A DNA stretch of 64,000 nucleotides from UBA946 sp031550725. Its GTDB lineage: Bacteria; Bacillota; Clostridia; Oscillospirales; Ruminococcaceae. The stretch is from the NCBI GenBank assembly GCA_031550725.1, contig JAVBOH010000009.1, positions 62,001 to 126,000 of the forward strand, given 5' to 3'. Position 1 is the stretch's first letter, and every line of letters starts with the position of its first letter. The notes beneath the pieces were generated by a model, which was not told the DNA's origin, made no database searches, and worked only from the letters and a program-made list of their open reading frames with translations. Of the stretch, positions 24,987 to 33,328 are shown piece by piece. The position numbers and the translations under genes were made by a program.

Positions 24987-25532
24987 ATGATATATGCTTT
25001 TCTTGCACAGGGATTTGAAGAAATTGAAGCTATAATCCCAATTGATATGCTTAGAAGATGTGAGCTTGATGTTGTTACTGTTGGTGTTGGTGATAATATT
25101 ATTAAAGGTTCACACGGAATTTCAGTTATTACCGATACAGAAGATATGTTCATTACGCTTGGCAGCGACCTTGAAATGATTATACTTCCAGGTGGTATGC
25201 CAGGGACTGTTAATCTTGAAAAGTCTGAATACGTTATGAAAGCAATCGATTATTGTATGGAAAATAATATTTATATTGCTGCGATTTGTGCTGCACCATC
25301 AATTCTTGGACATAAAAATTTACTAAATGGCAAGAAAGCAACTTGTTATCTTGGATTTGAAACACAACTTTTTGGTTCTGAATATACTGGTGAACCTGTT
25401 GTTGTTGATGGAAATATTATCACATCAAGAGGTGCTGGAACTGCGATGCAATTTGGTTCAAAGCTTATTGAAGTGCTGATTTCCAAAGACAGAAGTATCT
25501 TGCTTGAGGATTCACTTTTATGCGAAAAGTAA
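24987..25532 (+). CDS. DJ-1/PfpI-family protein
   Basis: 181 residues. The nucleophile-elbow cysteine is in AAICAAPSILG (Cys101), with the acidic partner in FEEIEA near residue 14, as in DJ-1/YajL-type proteins, which are linked to protein or nucleotide glycation repair and thiol stress. It overlaps the next gene by 13 bases, so the pair is likely translationally coupled. Confidence 0.9.
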   Translation: MIYAFLAQGFEEIEAIIPIDMLRRCELDVVTVGVGDNIIKGSHGISVITDTEDMFITLGSDLEMIILPGGMPGTVNLEKSEYVMKAIDYCMENNIYIAAICAAPSILGHKNLLNGKKATCYLGFETQLFGSEYTGEPVVVDGNIITSRGAGTAMQFGSKLIEVLISKDRSILLEDSLLCEK

Positions 25533-26122
25533 TTAGTGAAAACAGATATGACATCCGTGAAGTGAAAAAATCATTAAGAGCTAGATTTAAAAGCATTCGG
25601 CATGAGATGTCACCTGATATAAAAAAACAAAAGGACACTATGATTTTCTCTCGATTAACTAGGCTTAAGGAATATATTGATGCTGATATAGTGATTACAT
25701 ATGTATCAACTCCGATTGAAGTTGATACTCAAATGCTGATTAATCATTCCTTGAAAGTAGGCAAAACAGTTGCTGTACCAAAATGCATTGACGGCACAAG
25801 AGATATGGTGTTTTATAAGATTAATTCATTGTCTGACTTAAGCAAAGGTACATTTTCTGTACTTGAACCTGATGATGAAAAATGTACTATGCTAACTGAT
25901 TTTACAAATTCCATCATGATTGTACCAGCACTGGCTTATGATTTGAGCGGTTATCGTCTTGGTTATGGCGGTGGTTATTATGATAGATTTATTGGTGCTC
26001 ACACCAATATTTTTAAGATAGGTATTGAATATTGCTGCTGTACAGTTAATAAGCTTCACAGAGGAAGATATGATTTACCTGTTGAACTGCTTGTTACTGA
26101 AAAGTATATTAAAACATTTTAA
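25520..26122 (+). CDS. 5-formyltetrahydrofolate cyclo-ligase
   Basis: 200 residues. It converts 5-formyl-THF with ATP to 5,10-methenyl-THF. Family features: the basic N-terminal RARFKSIR, the substrate loop VPKCID, and the ATP/phosphate motif GYRLGYGGGYYDRF near 150. The start overlaps the DJ-1-like gene. A C-terminal KTF ends close to the usual length. Confidence 0.92.
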   Translation: MRKVISENRYDIREVKKSLRARFKSIRHEMSPDIKKQKDTMIFSRLTRLKEYIDADIVITYVSTPIEVDTQMLINHSLKVGKTVAVPKCIDGTRDMVFYKINSLSDLSKGTFSVLEPDDEKCTMLTDFTNSIMIVPALAYDLSGYRLGYGGGYYDRFIGAHTNIFKIGIEYCCCTVNKLHRGRYDLPVELLVTEKYIKTF

Positions 26123-26219
26123 TTTGTATTTTTATAATATAGTTGGTTAAATTTAAACGCTCAAGTGTTTAAAATTTGCACATAGTGCATAAAGCAAAGC
26201 AGTTAACAAACTATACAGG

Positions 26220-26297
26220 TAGTTTTCGCACCAAAGATGCGAAAGGGAGTGTAGATCCGTTAAAAACCCTAAAGGTTTTTTAACTTAACGCACTATA
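26220..26297 (+). repeat. Double-hairpin intergenic repeat, copy 2
   Basis: Second copy of the element at 13153-13232. Hairpin A is TTTCGCA / TGCGAAA. The conserved GTAGATCCGTT follows, then hairpin B GTTAAAAACC / GGTTTTTTAAC and the tail CTTAACGCACTATA. Stems are kept while bases differ. ATAGTGC (26182-26188) upstream is inverted relative to GCACTAT in the tail (26290-26296). It lies between the cyclo-ligase gene and mltG. Confidence 0.65.
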
Positions 26298-26323
26298 TTT
26301 TATTAAAAGGGGATTGAATATAG

Positions 26324-27694
26324 ATGAATACAAAGGAAAAAAGCAATGATATTTCGGATGTTTCTCTGGATGATATTATTAACAGTATTCCCGAAGAAAT
26401 ACCTGTTACAGATAAAATAAATGATGAAAATACTGCCGATGAAGAAGTAGTACAGGATACCAGTTCAAATGCAGTTGATGATATTTTAAAAGAATATTCT
26501 GAAGATGAATACTTTGATGAAAATCACGATGATGGCTCTGACGATGACGATAATGAACTTGATCTTGATGATGATATTTATGAAGATGAAGAATACAGAC
26601 GCACTCAAATAGAAAAAAGACGTAAGAGAAAGCGCAGACAAAACAGAACAGGACGTTTTATTTTCGGTATAATTTTTACACTTTTGGTTGTTGGTATTGC
26701 TATACTTTTGGCGGTAACAGTCATTAAATATTCGAAAGAATTTTTAGGCCTTGATAAAAATGATATCAATGTTATAATTGAAATTCCATATGGTGTCAGC
26801 ACATCCGAAATTGCCGATTTACTTTATAACGAGGGTGTTATTACCGATACAAATTTGTTTCTGATTTTCTCAAAAATAAAAGGTACAGATGGTTTATATT
26901 CCTCTGGCGCTCATGAGTTTGTACCAAAGATGTCATATGGTGATATTGTTGATGAGCTTACAAAAACAATTGAAGTTGCAAGGGAAACTGTGACAGTTAC
27001 TTTCCCTGAGGGTATAAGGCTTTATGATGCTGCTGCAAAGCTTGAAGAAAAAGGTGTATGCAATGCTGAGGAATTTATAAAGGTATTTAATATATCCGAA
27101 TTTGGATTTGATTTTGAAGAACATGTTATTATCAATCCTATGAAATTCTATAGGCTTGAAGGATATTTTTTCCCTGATACATATGAATTTTATCTCGAGG
27201 AAGATCCTCGAATTGTAACTAAAAAGATATATCGTAATTTTGATGCTAAGATAACCCCTGACATTTACGGACGTATGAGTGACTTAGGTATGGAGTTAGA
27301 AGAAGTACTTACACTTGCATCAATTGTACAAGCTGAGGCTGCTTACAAAAGCGATATGAAAATGGTTGCATCTGTTTTTTATAACAGACTTAACAATGCA
27401 GATGAATACCCACTTTTACAGTCTGACCCAACAACAAAATATGTGAATGAAATCATTAAACCTAATATTGAAATAAGTGCTCCAACTATGTTTAAGGCAT
27501 ATGACACATATCAAGGTGCAGGACTTACACCTGGGCCAATTTGCAATCCTGGACTTGAGGCTATAAATGCAGTTTTATATCCTGCTGAATCGGATTATTT
27601 ATATTTCTGTTCAAACATTGATACAGGTGAGTTTTTCTACGCAAAAACTCTTTCCGAGCATGAAGAAAATCTTGTTACAGCAGGACTTCGATAA
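26324..27694 (+). CDS. mltG: Endolytic transglycosylase MltG
   Basis: 456 residues. The N-terminal ~90 residues are disordered and very acidic (runs of Asp/Glu), followed by a basic patch (EKRRKRKRRQNR) and one membrane helix at 111-133, then the extracellular YceG/MltG domain. The catalytic region reads LASIVQAEAAYKSD with VASVFYNRL and LQSDPTTKY after it, as in Clostridial MltG. The enzyme cuts nascent glycan strands, setting their length. The long acidic cytoplasmic tail is unusual in size and may be a regulatory or partner-binding segment. Confidence 0.93.
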   Translation: MNTKEKSNDISDVSLDDIINSIPEEIPVTDKINDENTADEEVVQDTSSNAVDDILKEYSEDEYFDENHDDGSDDDDNELDLDDDIYEDEEYRRTQIEKRRKRKRRQNRTGRFIFGIIFTLLVVGIAILLAVTVIKYSKEFLGLDKNDINVIIEIPYGVSTSEIADLLYNEGVITDTNLFLIFSKIKGTDGLYSSGAHEFVPKMSYGDIVDELTKTIEVARETVTVTFPEGIRLYDAAAKLEEKGVCNAEEFIKVFNISEFGFDFEEHVIINPMKFYRLEGYFFPDTYEFYLEEDPRIVTKKIYRNFDAKITPDIYGRMSDLGMELEEVLTLASIVQAEAAYKSDMKMVASVFYNRLNNADEYPLLQSDPTTKYVNEIIKPNIEISAPTMFKAYDTYQGAGLTPGPICNPGLEAINAVLYPAESDYLYFCSNIDTGEFFYAKTLSEHEENLVTAGLR

Positions 27695-27718
27695 ATTTTA
27701 TTAAGGACGGTCATTATT

Positions 27719-28942
27719 TTGATAGATATTAACAGACTTGAAGTCTTAGCGCCTGCAGGAGATTTGGAAAGGCTTATTTCTGCACTTGATTATGGTGCTG
27801 ATGCGGTTTATCTCGGCGGAAAAAATTTTGGTATGAGAGCAAGTCCTAGCAACTTCACATCCGATGGTCTTGTTGAGGCTGTAAAGCTTTCTCATGAACG
27901 TGGTGTGAAGGTTTACTTAACTTGCAACACACTCCCTCGAAATAATGAAATTCCTATGTTCGAGAAGTTTATTTCCGATGCTGTTGATGCTAATGTTGAT
28001 GCATTGATTGTTGCTGATATAGGCTTACTTTCACTTGTGAAAAAATATGCTCCTAATATGGAAATTCATATGTCAACACAAACAGGTATTGTGAATTATG
28101 TGACTGCTAATGAGCTTTACAACATGGGCGCTAAACGTATTGTTCTTGCTCGTGAATTGTCTTTGGACGAGGTTGCCGAAATACGTGCAAAAACTCCAAT
28201 TGATATGGATATTGAGGCTTTTGTTCACGGTGCTATGTGTGTTTCGTTCTCGGGAAGATGTTTGCTTTCACAGTATCTTGTTAACCGTGATGCGAATAGA
28301 GGCGAATGCGCTCAGCCATGCAGATGGGGATATCATCTTATGGAGGAAAAACGTACAGACCAGTTTTTTCCTATATTTGAGGATGAATCGGGTACATATA
28401 TACTCAATGCTAAGGATATGTGTATGATTGAACATCTTGACAAACTAGCTAACGCTGGTATTACAAGCTTTAAAATTGAAGGCAGAGCAAAATCTGCATA
28501 TTATGTATCAGTTATTACGAACGCATATCGCATGGCGACCGAAATTTTGAAAAAATCACCTGATAACTTTATTCTACCCGACTGGATTCGTGATGAGGCT
28601 TATAAAATCAGCCATAGAAAATATTGCAACGGATTTTTCTTTGGTCATCCGAATGAAAGTCAATATTACGAAACAAGCGGTTATATTCGTGAATATGACG
28701 TTGTCGCTATAATTGAAGAATGCAGGGATAGCAGAATTTACTGTACACAACGTAATAAATTTTTACTTCATGACGAGGTTGAAATTCTTTCACCAAATCA
28801 AATGTTTGATACCATGACAATTGATGAAATTATTAATGAAAATGGTGAAAGCTGCGAAGATGCAAGACACGCTATGATGAAGTTTTCGTTTGCTTGTGAC
28901 AAAGTTTATCCTAAAAATTCAATTATCCGTATGAAAAAGTAA
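27719..28942 (+). CDS. Peptidase U32 family protein
   Basis: 407 residues; TTG start with AAGGACGG upstream. Family signatures: LEVLAPAGDLERLISALDYGADAVYLGG, the Cys-containing HGAMCVSFSGRCLLS and the cluster-type cysteines in RGECAQPCRWGY. U32 proteins of this type (TrhP/RlhA group) take part in prephenate-dependent 5-hydroxyuridine formation in tRNA or rRNA, although some act as collagenases. The RNA-modification role is favoured by the housekeeping context but not proven. It follows mltG by 24 bases, a pairing common in Clostridia. Confidence 0.9.
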   Translation: MIDINRLEVLAPAGDLERLISALDYGADAVYLGGKNFGMRASPSNFTSDGLVEAVKLSHERGVKVYLTCNTLPRNNEIPMFEKFISDAVDANVDALIVADIGLLSLVKKYAPNMEIHMSTQTGIVNYVTANELYNMGAKRIVLARELSLDEVAEIRAKTPIDMDIEAFVHGAMCVSFSGRCLLSQYLVNRDANRGECAQPCRWGYHLMEEKRTDQFFPIFEDESGTYILNAKDMCMIEHLDKLANAGITSFKIEGRAKSAYYVSVITNAYRMATEILKKSPDNFILPDWIRDEAYKISHRKYCNGFFFGHPNESQYYETSGYIREYDVVAIIEECRDSRIYCTQRNKFLLHDEVEILSPNQMFDTMTIDEIINENGESCEDARHAMMKFSFACDKVYPKNSIIRMKK

Positions 28943-29012
28943 CATAAATTAACGTCCACTGAAATAAAGATATTATAGTTGTTTAATTATTTATTTTTAT
29001 GGAGGATTTATA

Positions 29013-29327
29013 ATGGACGAAAATATTTTACTGGAAAATGATGTACAAGCTAATACAATAATAGATATTGCTGATACATTTGATGAGCCGCTTTTAACTG
29101 AAAATAAAAGTGTAACTTTGCTTGATACAATAACCACACAAGCCATTATCTGTGTTGTAGTTGGGTTAGTTTATTTAGCTGTTAATACATTTTTACCGCA
29201 TATTTCCACGGAAATTTATGATACCTATAATAGTCAGGTTTCGGTTGATAATAATACCACAGGTTTTTCAGAAACTATTACTGCTATTCTTGACTTTTTT
29301 AACTCAACTCCAAATAAAAGCGTATGA
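29013..29327 (+). CDS. Single-pass membrane protein, possible SpoIVFA-like partner
   Basis: 104 residues: an acidic N-terminal segment of about 45, one membrane helix (TTQAIICVVVGLVYLAVNTFL) and a short Asn/Thr-rich outer tail. I do not recognise a domain. It overlaps the following M50 protease gene by four bases (ATGA-type), which is the position of spoIVFA in Bacillus, but it lacks the LytM domain of SpoIVFA. A role as membrane partner or inhibitor of the protease is inferred from position and topology only. Confidence 0.7.
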   Translation: MDENILLENDVQANTIIDIADTFDEPLLTENKSVTLLDTITTQAIICVVVGLVYLAVNTFLPHISTEIYDTYNSQVSVDNNTTGFSETITAILDFFNSTPNKSV

Positions 29328-29917
29328 TAGAGCTGCCATTTAAACGATTAAAAGTATATTTGCATTTTAGCTTTTTTGCAGCAGTTTCACTTATGACATT
29401 GCTAAATGTCAGCGATTATGCATTATGGGGGTTGTATGCGTGTTTAATTCATGAAACGGGTCACCTAATTTCTATGCTTATTTTAAAGCAAAAGGTTGAC
29501 AAGCTTGTTTTTTATGGTGCAGGAATAAAGATAGTTCAAAAAGAGCATGACATTTTTACGCCATTTTCTATTCAGCTTGTTATACTTATTTCTGGATGCG
29601 TTATGAATTTTTGCGTGTTTTATGCTTTAAAAATGCTTACAGACACGTTTGATGCATCACTTTTTGCTACAATAAACTGTATAATTTGTATGTTTAATCT
29701 ACTGCCGCTTAACTGTATGGATGGTGGTAAAATGCTTGTATTAATTTTTTATAAGTTATGTGAATATGACTTAGCTGTGCGGCTTGAGAAATATTTGCGT
29801 AGCATTAATGCTTTTTTGATTATTGTCATAATTATTATACTTGCAATATGCGGTTTTCAAAACATTACCTTATATATGACACTTATTTATATACTGTTTT
29901 CAGCTTTGATTTTATAA
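29324..29917 (+). CDS. M50 site-2 protease, SpoIVFB-like
   Basis: 197 residues with five to six membrane helices. The zinc motif HETGH (within LIHETGHLISML) and the second ligand motif NCMDGGKML mark an intramembrane metalloprotease of the M50 family. Size and lack of a PDZ or CBS domain resemble SpoIVFB, which cleaves pro-SigK in the mother cell of sporulating cells. A pro-SigK gene is present at 56880-57596, so a substrate is available. SpoIVFB of Bacillus has a CBS domain; its absence here is a difference. Confidence 0.82.
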   Translation: MIELPFKRLKVYLHFSFFAAVSLMTLLNVSDYALWGLYACLIHETGHLISMLILKQKVDKLVFYGAGIKIVQKEHDIFTPFSIQLVILISGCVMNFCVFYALKMLTDTFDASLFATINCIICMFNLLPLNCMDGGKMLVLIFYKLCEYDLAVRLEKYLRSINAFLIIVIIIILAICGFQNITLYMTLIYILFSALIL

Positions 29918-29936
29918 AATTTGGAAGGACTTGAGT

Positions 29937-30026
29937 TTGAAAGCAAGTAAAAAAACATCTAAAATAACCCACGAGCCCATGCTAACATATTTCATGGTGC
30001 TTTGTAACAAGGAGGCATGGGCATAA
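29937..30026 (+). CDS. Putative 29-codon ORF coupled to the radical-SAM gene
   Basis: TTG at 29937 with a clean AAGGA (29925-29929) seven bases upstream. 29 codons rich in Lys/Thr then hydrophobic (begins MKASKKTSKITHEPM) end in TAA at 30024-30026, one base before the ATG of the radical-SAM gene. The Shine-Dalgarno GGAGG of that gene (30011-30015) lies inside the small ORF, so translation of the small ORF could control the larger one. An 8-bp inverted repeat GCCCATGC / GCATGGGC (29975-29982, 30015-30022) borders the site. No family recognised. Confidence 0.5.
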   Translation: MKASKKTSKITHEPMLTYFMVLCNKEAWA

Positions 30027-30027
30027 A

Positions 30028-31875
30028 ATGCTGCTTAAAGATAAGATTGAAAAAATACTTCTGCAGGTTAAATCTCCGTCACGTTATATTGGCGGGGAAC
30101 TTAATAGCGTTGTCAAGGATAAAAGCAAGGTTGACGTTCGGTTTGCTTTTTGTTTCCCTGATTCATATGATGTTGGTATGTCGCACCTTGGCATGAAGAT
30201 ATTATATTCTTTGAAGAATGAACGTGAAAACTTTTGGTGTGAGCGTGTTTTTGCTCCTTGGGCTGATTTTGAAAAACTTATGCGAGAAAATGATATTCCA
30301 CTTTATGGTTTGGAGAGCCTTGAGCCTGTAAAGGACTTTGACTTTATTGGCTTTACAATTCAGTATGAGTTATGCTATACTAATATTCTTAACATGCTTG
30401 ACCTTGCAGGTGTGCCTGTAAAGGCTAAGGACCGTACAGATGAACATCCGATTGTTGTTGGCGGGGGACCGTGTGTTTGCAACCCAGAACCTCTTGCAGA
30501 CTTTTTTGATATATTTATTCTTGGTGAGGGTGAGGAAGTAAACCTTGAACTCATGGATTTATATGCTGAATTGAAAAAGCAAGGGAAAACAAAAAAAGAA
30601 TTTCTCGAAATGGCTGCAGAAATTGAGGGAATTTATGTTCCGCAGTTTTATGATGTTAAATATAATCCTGATAATACTGTAAATGTTTATGCTCCTAACA
30701 ATTCTCATGCAAAAGAAACTATTAAAAAGCGAATTATAAAGGATTTAGATAAGGTTTTTTACCCTGAAAAATTTGTTGTACCTTTTTGTGAAATTGTTCA
30801 TGACCGTTCTGTTGTTGAGGTTTTGCGTGGATGTATTCGTGGCTGCCGTTTTTGTCAGGCTGGATTTATTTACAGACCTTTTCGTGAAAAAACATCAGAT
30901 ACAATTTGCAATCAGACTAAGGCGTTGTGCGAAAGTACTGGTTATGAGGAGGTTTCCTTGTCATCACTTAGCACAAGTGATTTATCAGATCTTGATAATA
31001 CACTTATCAAGCTTTCTGATTATACCGAAAATGCTAAGGTTAATCTTTCAATGCCATCTATGAGAATTGATAAATTCAGTGAGGAACTCATGTCTCAAAT
31101 TCAAAAGGTTCGTAAAAGTGGACTAACTTTTGCTCCAGAGGCAGGAACTCAGCGTTTACGTGATGTTATTAATAAAAATATAACGGAGGACGAAATTTTT
31201 AACGCTTGCAGACTTGCTTTTAAGGGTGGTTATACTACTGTAAAGCTTTATTTTATGCTTGGACTTCCAACCGAAACGGATGATGATATCAGAGGTATTG
31301 CAAAGCTTACACAGGATGTTGTCGATTTATATTATCAAAATCCTAACAGGCAAAGAGGTCAGAAGCTTCAGGTTTCTGTTAGCTGTGCAACTTTTGTGCC
31401 AAAGCCATTTACTCCGTTTGAGTTTGAGCCACAGGTTACAGAGGATGAAATCAACCGCAAGCAAAAGCTGCTGCTTGATTCATTTACATCTCGTAAAAAT
31501 ATAAATGTTAGCTGGCATAAATATAAAATCAGTATCCTTGAAGCAGTGCTTGCAAGAGGTGACAGACAGCTTTGCGATGTTATTTACGAAGCTTGGAAAT
31601 TAGGATGTACATTTGACAGCTGGGATGAATGCTATCGTTTTGATTTGTGGCAGGCGGCTTTCAAAAAATGTAATATTGATACATCATTTTATGCAAGCAG
31701 AGTTAGAAATTATGAAGAACTTTTCCCTTGGGATTACCTTGATTACATGGTTAATAAAGAGTTTCTTATACGTGAAAATAAGCTTGCTCACGAGGCTGTT
31801 ACCACCGATAATTGCCGTGATAAATGCTCTGGCTGCGGAATAAGTAAAGCTTTGGGAGGTGTATGCTTTGGATAA
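30028..31875 (+). CDS. Radical SAM protein, TIGR03960 type
   Basis: 615 residues. A cobalamin-binding-like N-terminal domain (FCFPDSYDVGMSHLGMKIL) is followed by a radical SAM core with the cluster motif C-I-R-G-C-R-F-C (Cys 269, 273, 276) and the GGEP-like SMPSMRIDKF and TFAPEAGTQRLRD segments. This family nearly always precedes a DUF2344 gene, as it does here (eight-base overlap), near ribosomal-protein genes; a role in RNA or ribosome modification is commonly supposed but not shown. A cysteine-rich C-terminus (CRDKCSGCGI) may hold an additional metal site. Confidence 0.9.
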   Translation: MLLKDKIEKILLQVKSPSRYIGGELNSVVKDKSKVDVRFAFCFPDSYDVGMSHLGMKILYSLKNERENFWCERVFAPWADFEKLMRENDIPLYGLESLEPVKDFDFIGFTIQYELCYTNILNMLDLAGVPVKAKDRTDEHPIVVGGGPCVCNPEPLADFFDIFILGEGEEVNLELMDLYAELKKQGKTKKEFLEMAAEIEGIYVPQFYDVKYNPDNTVNVYAPNNSHAKETIKKRIIKDLDKVFYPEKFVVPFCEIVHDRSVVEVLRGCIRGCRFCQAGFIYRPFREKTSDTICNQTKALCESTGYEEVSLSSLSTSDLSDLDNTLIKLSDYTENAKVNLSMPSMRIDKFSEELMSQIQKVRKSGLTFAPEAGTQRLRDVINKNITEDEIFNACRLAFKGGYTTVKLYFMLGLPTETDDDIRGIAKLTQDVVDLYYQNPNRQRGQKLQVSVSCATFVPKPFTPFEFEPQVTEDEINRKQKLLLDSFTSRKNINVSWHKYKISILEAVLARGDRQLCDVIYEAWKLGCTFDSWDECYRFDLWQAAFKKCNIDTSFYASRVRNYEELFPWDYLDYMVNKEFLIRENKLAHEAVTTDNCRDKCSGCGISKALGGVCFG

Positions 31876-32530
31876 GAAAAATCTGCGTGCCGTATTTTCG
31901 AAAAGCGGACGTGCAGTTTTTATATCGCATCTTGATTTAATGAGAACAATGCAAAGGGCGTTTAACCGTTCCTGTGTTCCTGTTTGGTACACTCAAGGGT
32001 TCAATCCGCATATTTATATAAATTTTCCGCTTGCTCTTTCTTTGGGTGTCAAAAGCAGCTGTGAACTTATGGATTTTGCTGTTGTTGAAGATATTCCATA
32101 TGATGATATTAAACACTCGCTTAATTCGGTTATGCCTGAAGGTATTGAGATTATTTCTGTTGTCGAACCTGTTTATGAGAACAAGGATGTTGGTTTTTGT
32201 GAGTATATTTTTGATTTTTACTATGATGATGTTAATATACTTATGAATAAGTTCAATGATTTTACTTTGCTTGATACTATTGAAGTTAAAAAGCATTCAA
32301 AGAAAAAAGGTGAGATAACTGTTGATATCAAGCCTTATATTGATATTATATCAGCTGATATTGAAGATGGTTTTCTTCGTTTAAATCTCAGACTTCCTGC
32401 AAGTCAGGTCATGAGTATTAACTCAAATGTATTTATTGAGGCTTTTACCTCGTTCGGAGAATGTAAATTTGATAGAGTTTGTGTAGAACGTACAAAAATA
32501 TTATGTAACAACGGTGCGATATTTGTCTGA
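31868..32530 (+). CDS. DUF2344 (TIGR03936) protein
   Basis: 220 residues. The start is TTG 31868, eight bases after GGGAGG; GTG at 31859 overlaps the ribosome site. Conserved N-terminus: KNLRAVFSKSGRAVFISHLDLMRTMQRAFNR, then GFNPHIYINFPLALSLGVKSSCELMDF, as in the partner family of TIGR03960 radical SAM proteins. In other genomes the two are sometimes fused. Function unknown; the tight overlap suggests a complex. Confidence 0.9.
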   Translation: MDKKNLRAVFSKSGRAVFISHLDLMRTMQRAFNRSCVPVWYTQGFNPHIYINFPLALSLGVKSSCELMDFAVVEDIPYDDIKHSLNSVMPEGIEIISVVEPVYENKDVGFCEYIFDFYYDDVNILMNKFNDFTLLDTIEVKKHSKKKGEITVDIKPYIDIISADIEDGFLRLNLRLPASQVMSINSNVFIEAFTSFGECKFDRVCVERTKILCNNGAIFV

Positions 32531-32563
32531 ATATACATATTATAACTTTTTGTATATAAATGC

Positions 32564-32592
32564 TTGAAATTTATGTGCAAATATGATAAAAT
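32564..32592 (+). promoter_or_regulatory. Promoter of rplS
   Basis: TTGAAA (32564-32569), a 17-base spacer and TAAAAT (32587-32592). Predicted transcription starts near 32599, leaving a leader of about 205 bases before the L19 gene. Confidence 0.7.
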
Positions 32593-32609
32593 AAATAAGC
32601 ATTTGAAAA

Positions 32610-32700
32610 TCCGTCGGACGTTGTTTTTTAACTAATTCGACGAGATTAATGCCACCTTTTAAAATAAAGGTTGACATTAAAGGGACAGTCCGCTGCCTTT
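32610..32700 (+). promoter_or_regulatory. Structured 5' leader of rplS (L19-leader-like)
   Basis: Two mutually exclusive pairings are visible: CGTCG (32612-32616) with CGACG (32638-32642), or CGGAC (32615-32619) with GTCCG (32688-32692). Between them lies a strong hairpin TTAATGC-ACCTTT / AAAGGT-CATTAA (32646-32680). Firmicutes rplS genes often have an autoregulatory leader bound by L19; position and fold fit, but membership of that RNA family was not tested. Confidence 0.5.
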
Positions 32701-32804
32701 GCCAATTTTATGTTTATATGAAATAATTTCATGTTTACATGAAATTTTGTATGGCAATCTTGCGATAGGTAAGAATGTTCTTAAATTTAGGAGGAAAAAT
32801 TATA

Positions 32805-33149
32805 ATGGACGCAATCAAGTTGATAAGCGAAAGCAGCATGAAAAAAGATGTACCTGTTGTTACTGTTGGTGACACTGTAAAGGTACACGTTAGAATTAAG
32901 GAAGGCGATAAGTCCCGTATTCAAGTTTTTGAGGGTACTGTTATTGCTAAGAAACATGGTGGAATTAACGAAACTTTTACTGTTAGACGTGTTGCTCACG
33001 GCTGTGGTATTGAAAGAGTATTCCCACTTCATTCTCCTGTTGTTGACAGAGTTGAAGTTGTTAGAGGCGGTAAAGTTCGTCGTGCTAAGCTATACTATCT
33101 ACGTGATAGAGTTGGTAAGGCTGCTAAGGTTAAAGAACGTATTCGCTAA
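32805..33149 (+). CDS. rplS: 50S ribosomal protein L19
   Basis: 114 residues from the ATG at 32805, with AGGAGG ten bases upstream. Conserved core: GDTVKVHVRIKEGDKSRIQ, FEGTVIAKKHGGINETFTVRR, GIERVFPLHSP and RRAKLYYLRDRVGKAAKVKE. Full length for L19, which sits at the 30S-50S interface. Transcribed alone, with a long structured leader and its own terminator; the usual neighbours trmD and rimM are absent here. Confidence 0.98.
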   Translation: MDAIKLISESSMKKDVPVVTVGDTVKVHVRIKEGDKSRIQVFEGTVIAKKHGGINETFTVRRVAHGCGIERVFPLHSPVVDRVEVVRGGKVRRAKLYYLRDRVGKAAKVKERIR

Positions 33150-33167
33150 TTATGCGTTAAGTAGTAT

Positions 33168-33194
33168 AAAAGGGGACGTTCAAGTCCCTTTTTT
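33168..33194 (+). terminator. Terminator of rplS
   Basis: Stem AAAAGGGGAC / GTCCCTTTTT with a 6-base loop, running into six T residues. Confidence 0.88.
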
Positions 33195-33328
33195 GCTATA
33201 CTTTTGTTTAAAATGTATTTTGATTAATCACTCGGCATATTTTACTTGAATATTAAAGTGCAGAAACACTTGATATTGTTTAGACTGACACTTTATATAT
33301 AGACTTTATTTTGGAAGGAAGTAATTTT

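Noticed and set aside
27310..27390. Loss of the catalytic glutamate in MltG (QAEA instead of EKE)
   Set aside because: Only the first acidic position differs and the second Glu is kept; this form appears normal for Clostridial MltG, so no defect is claimed.
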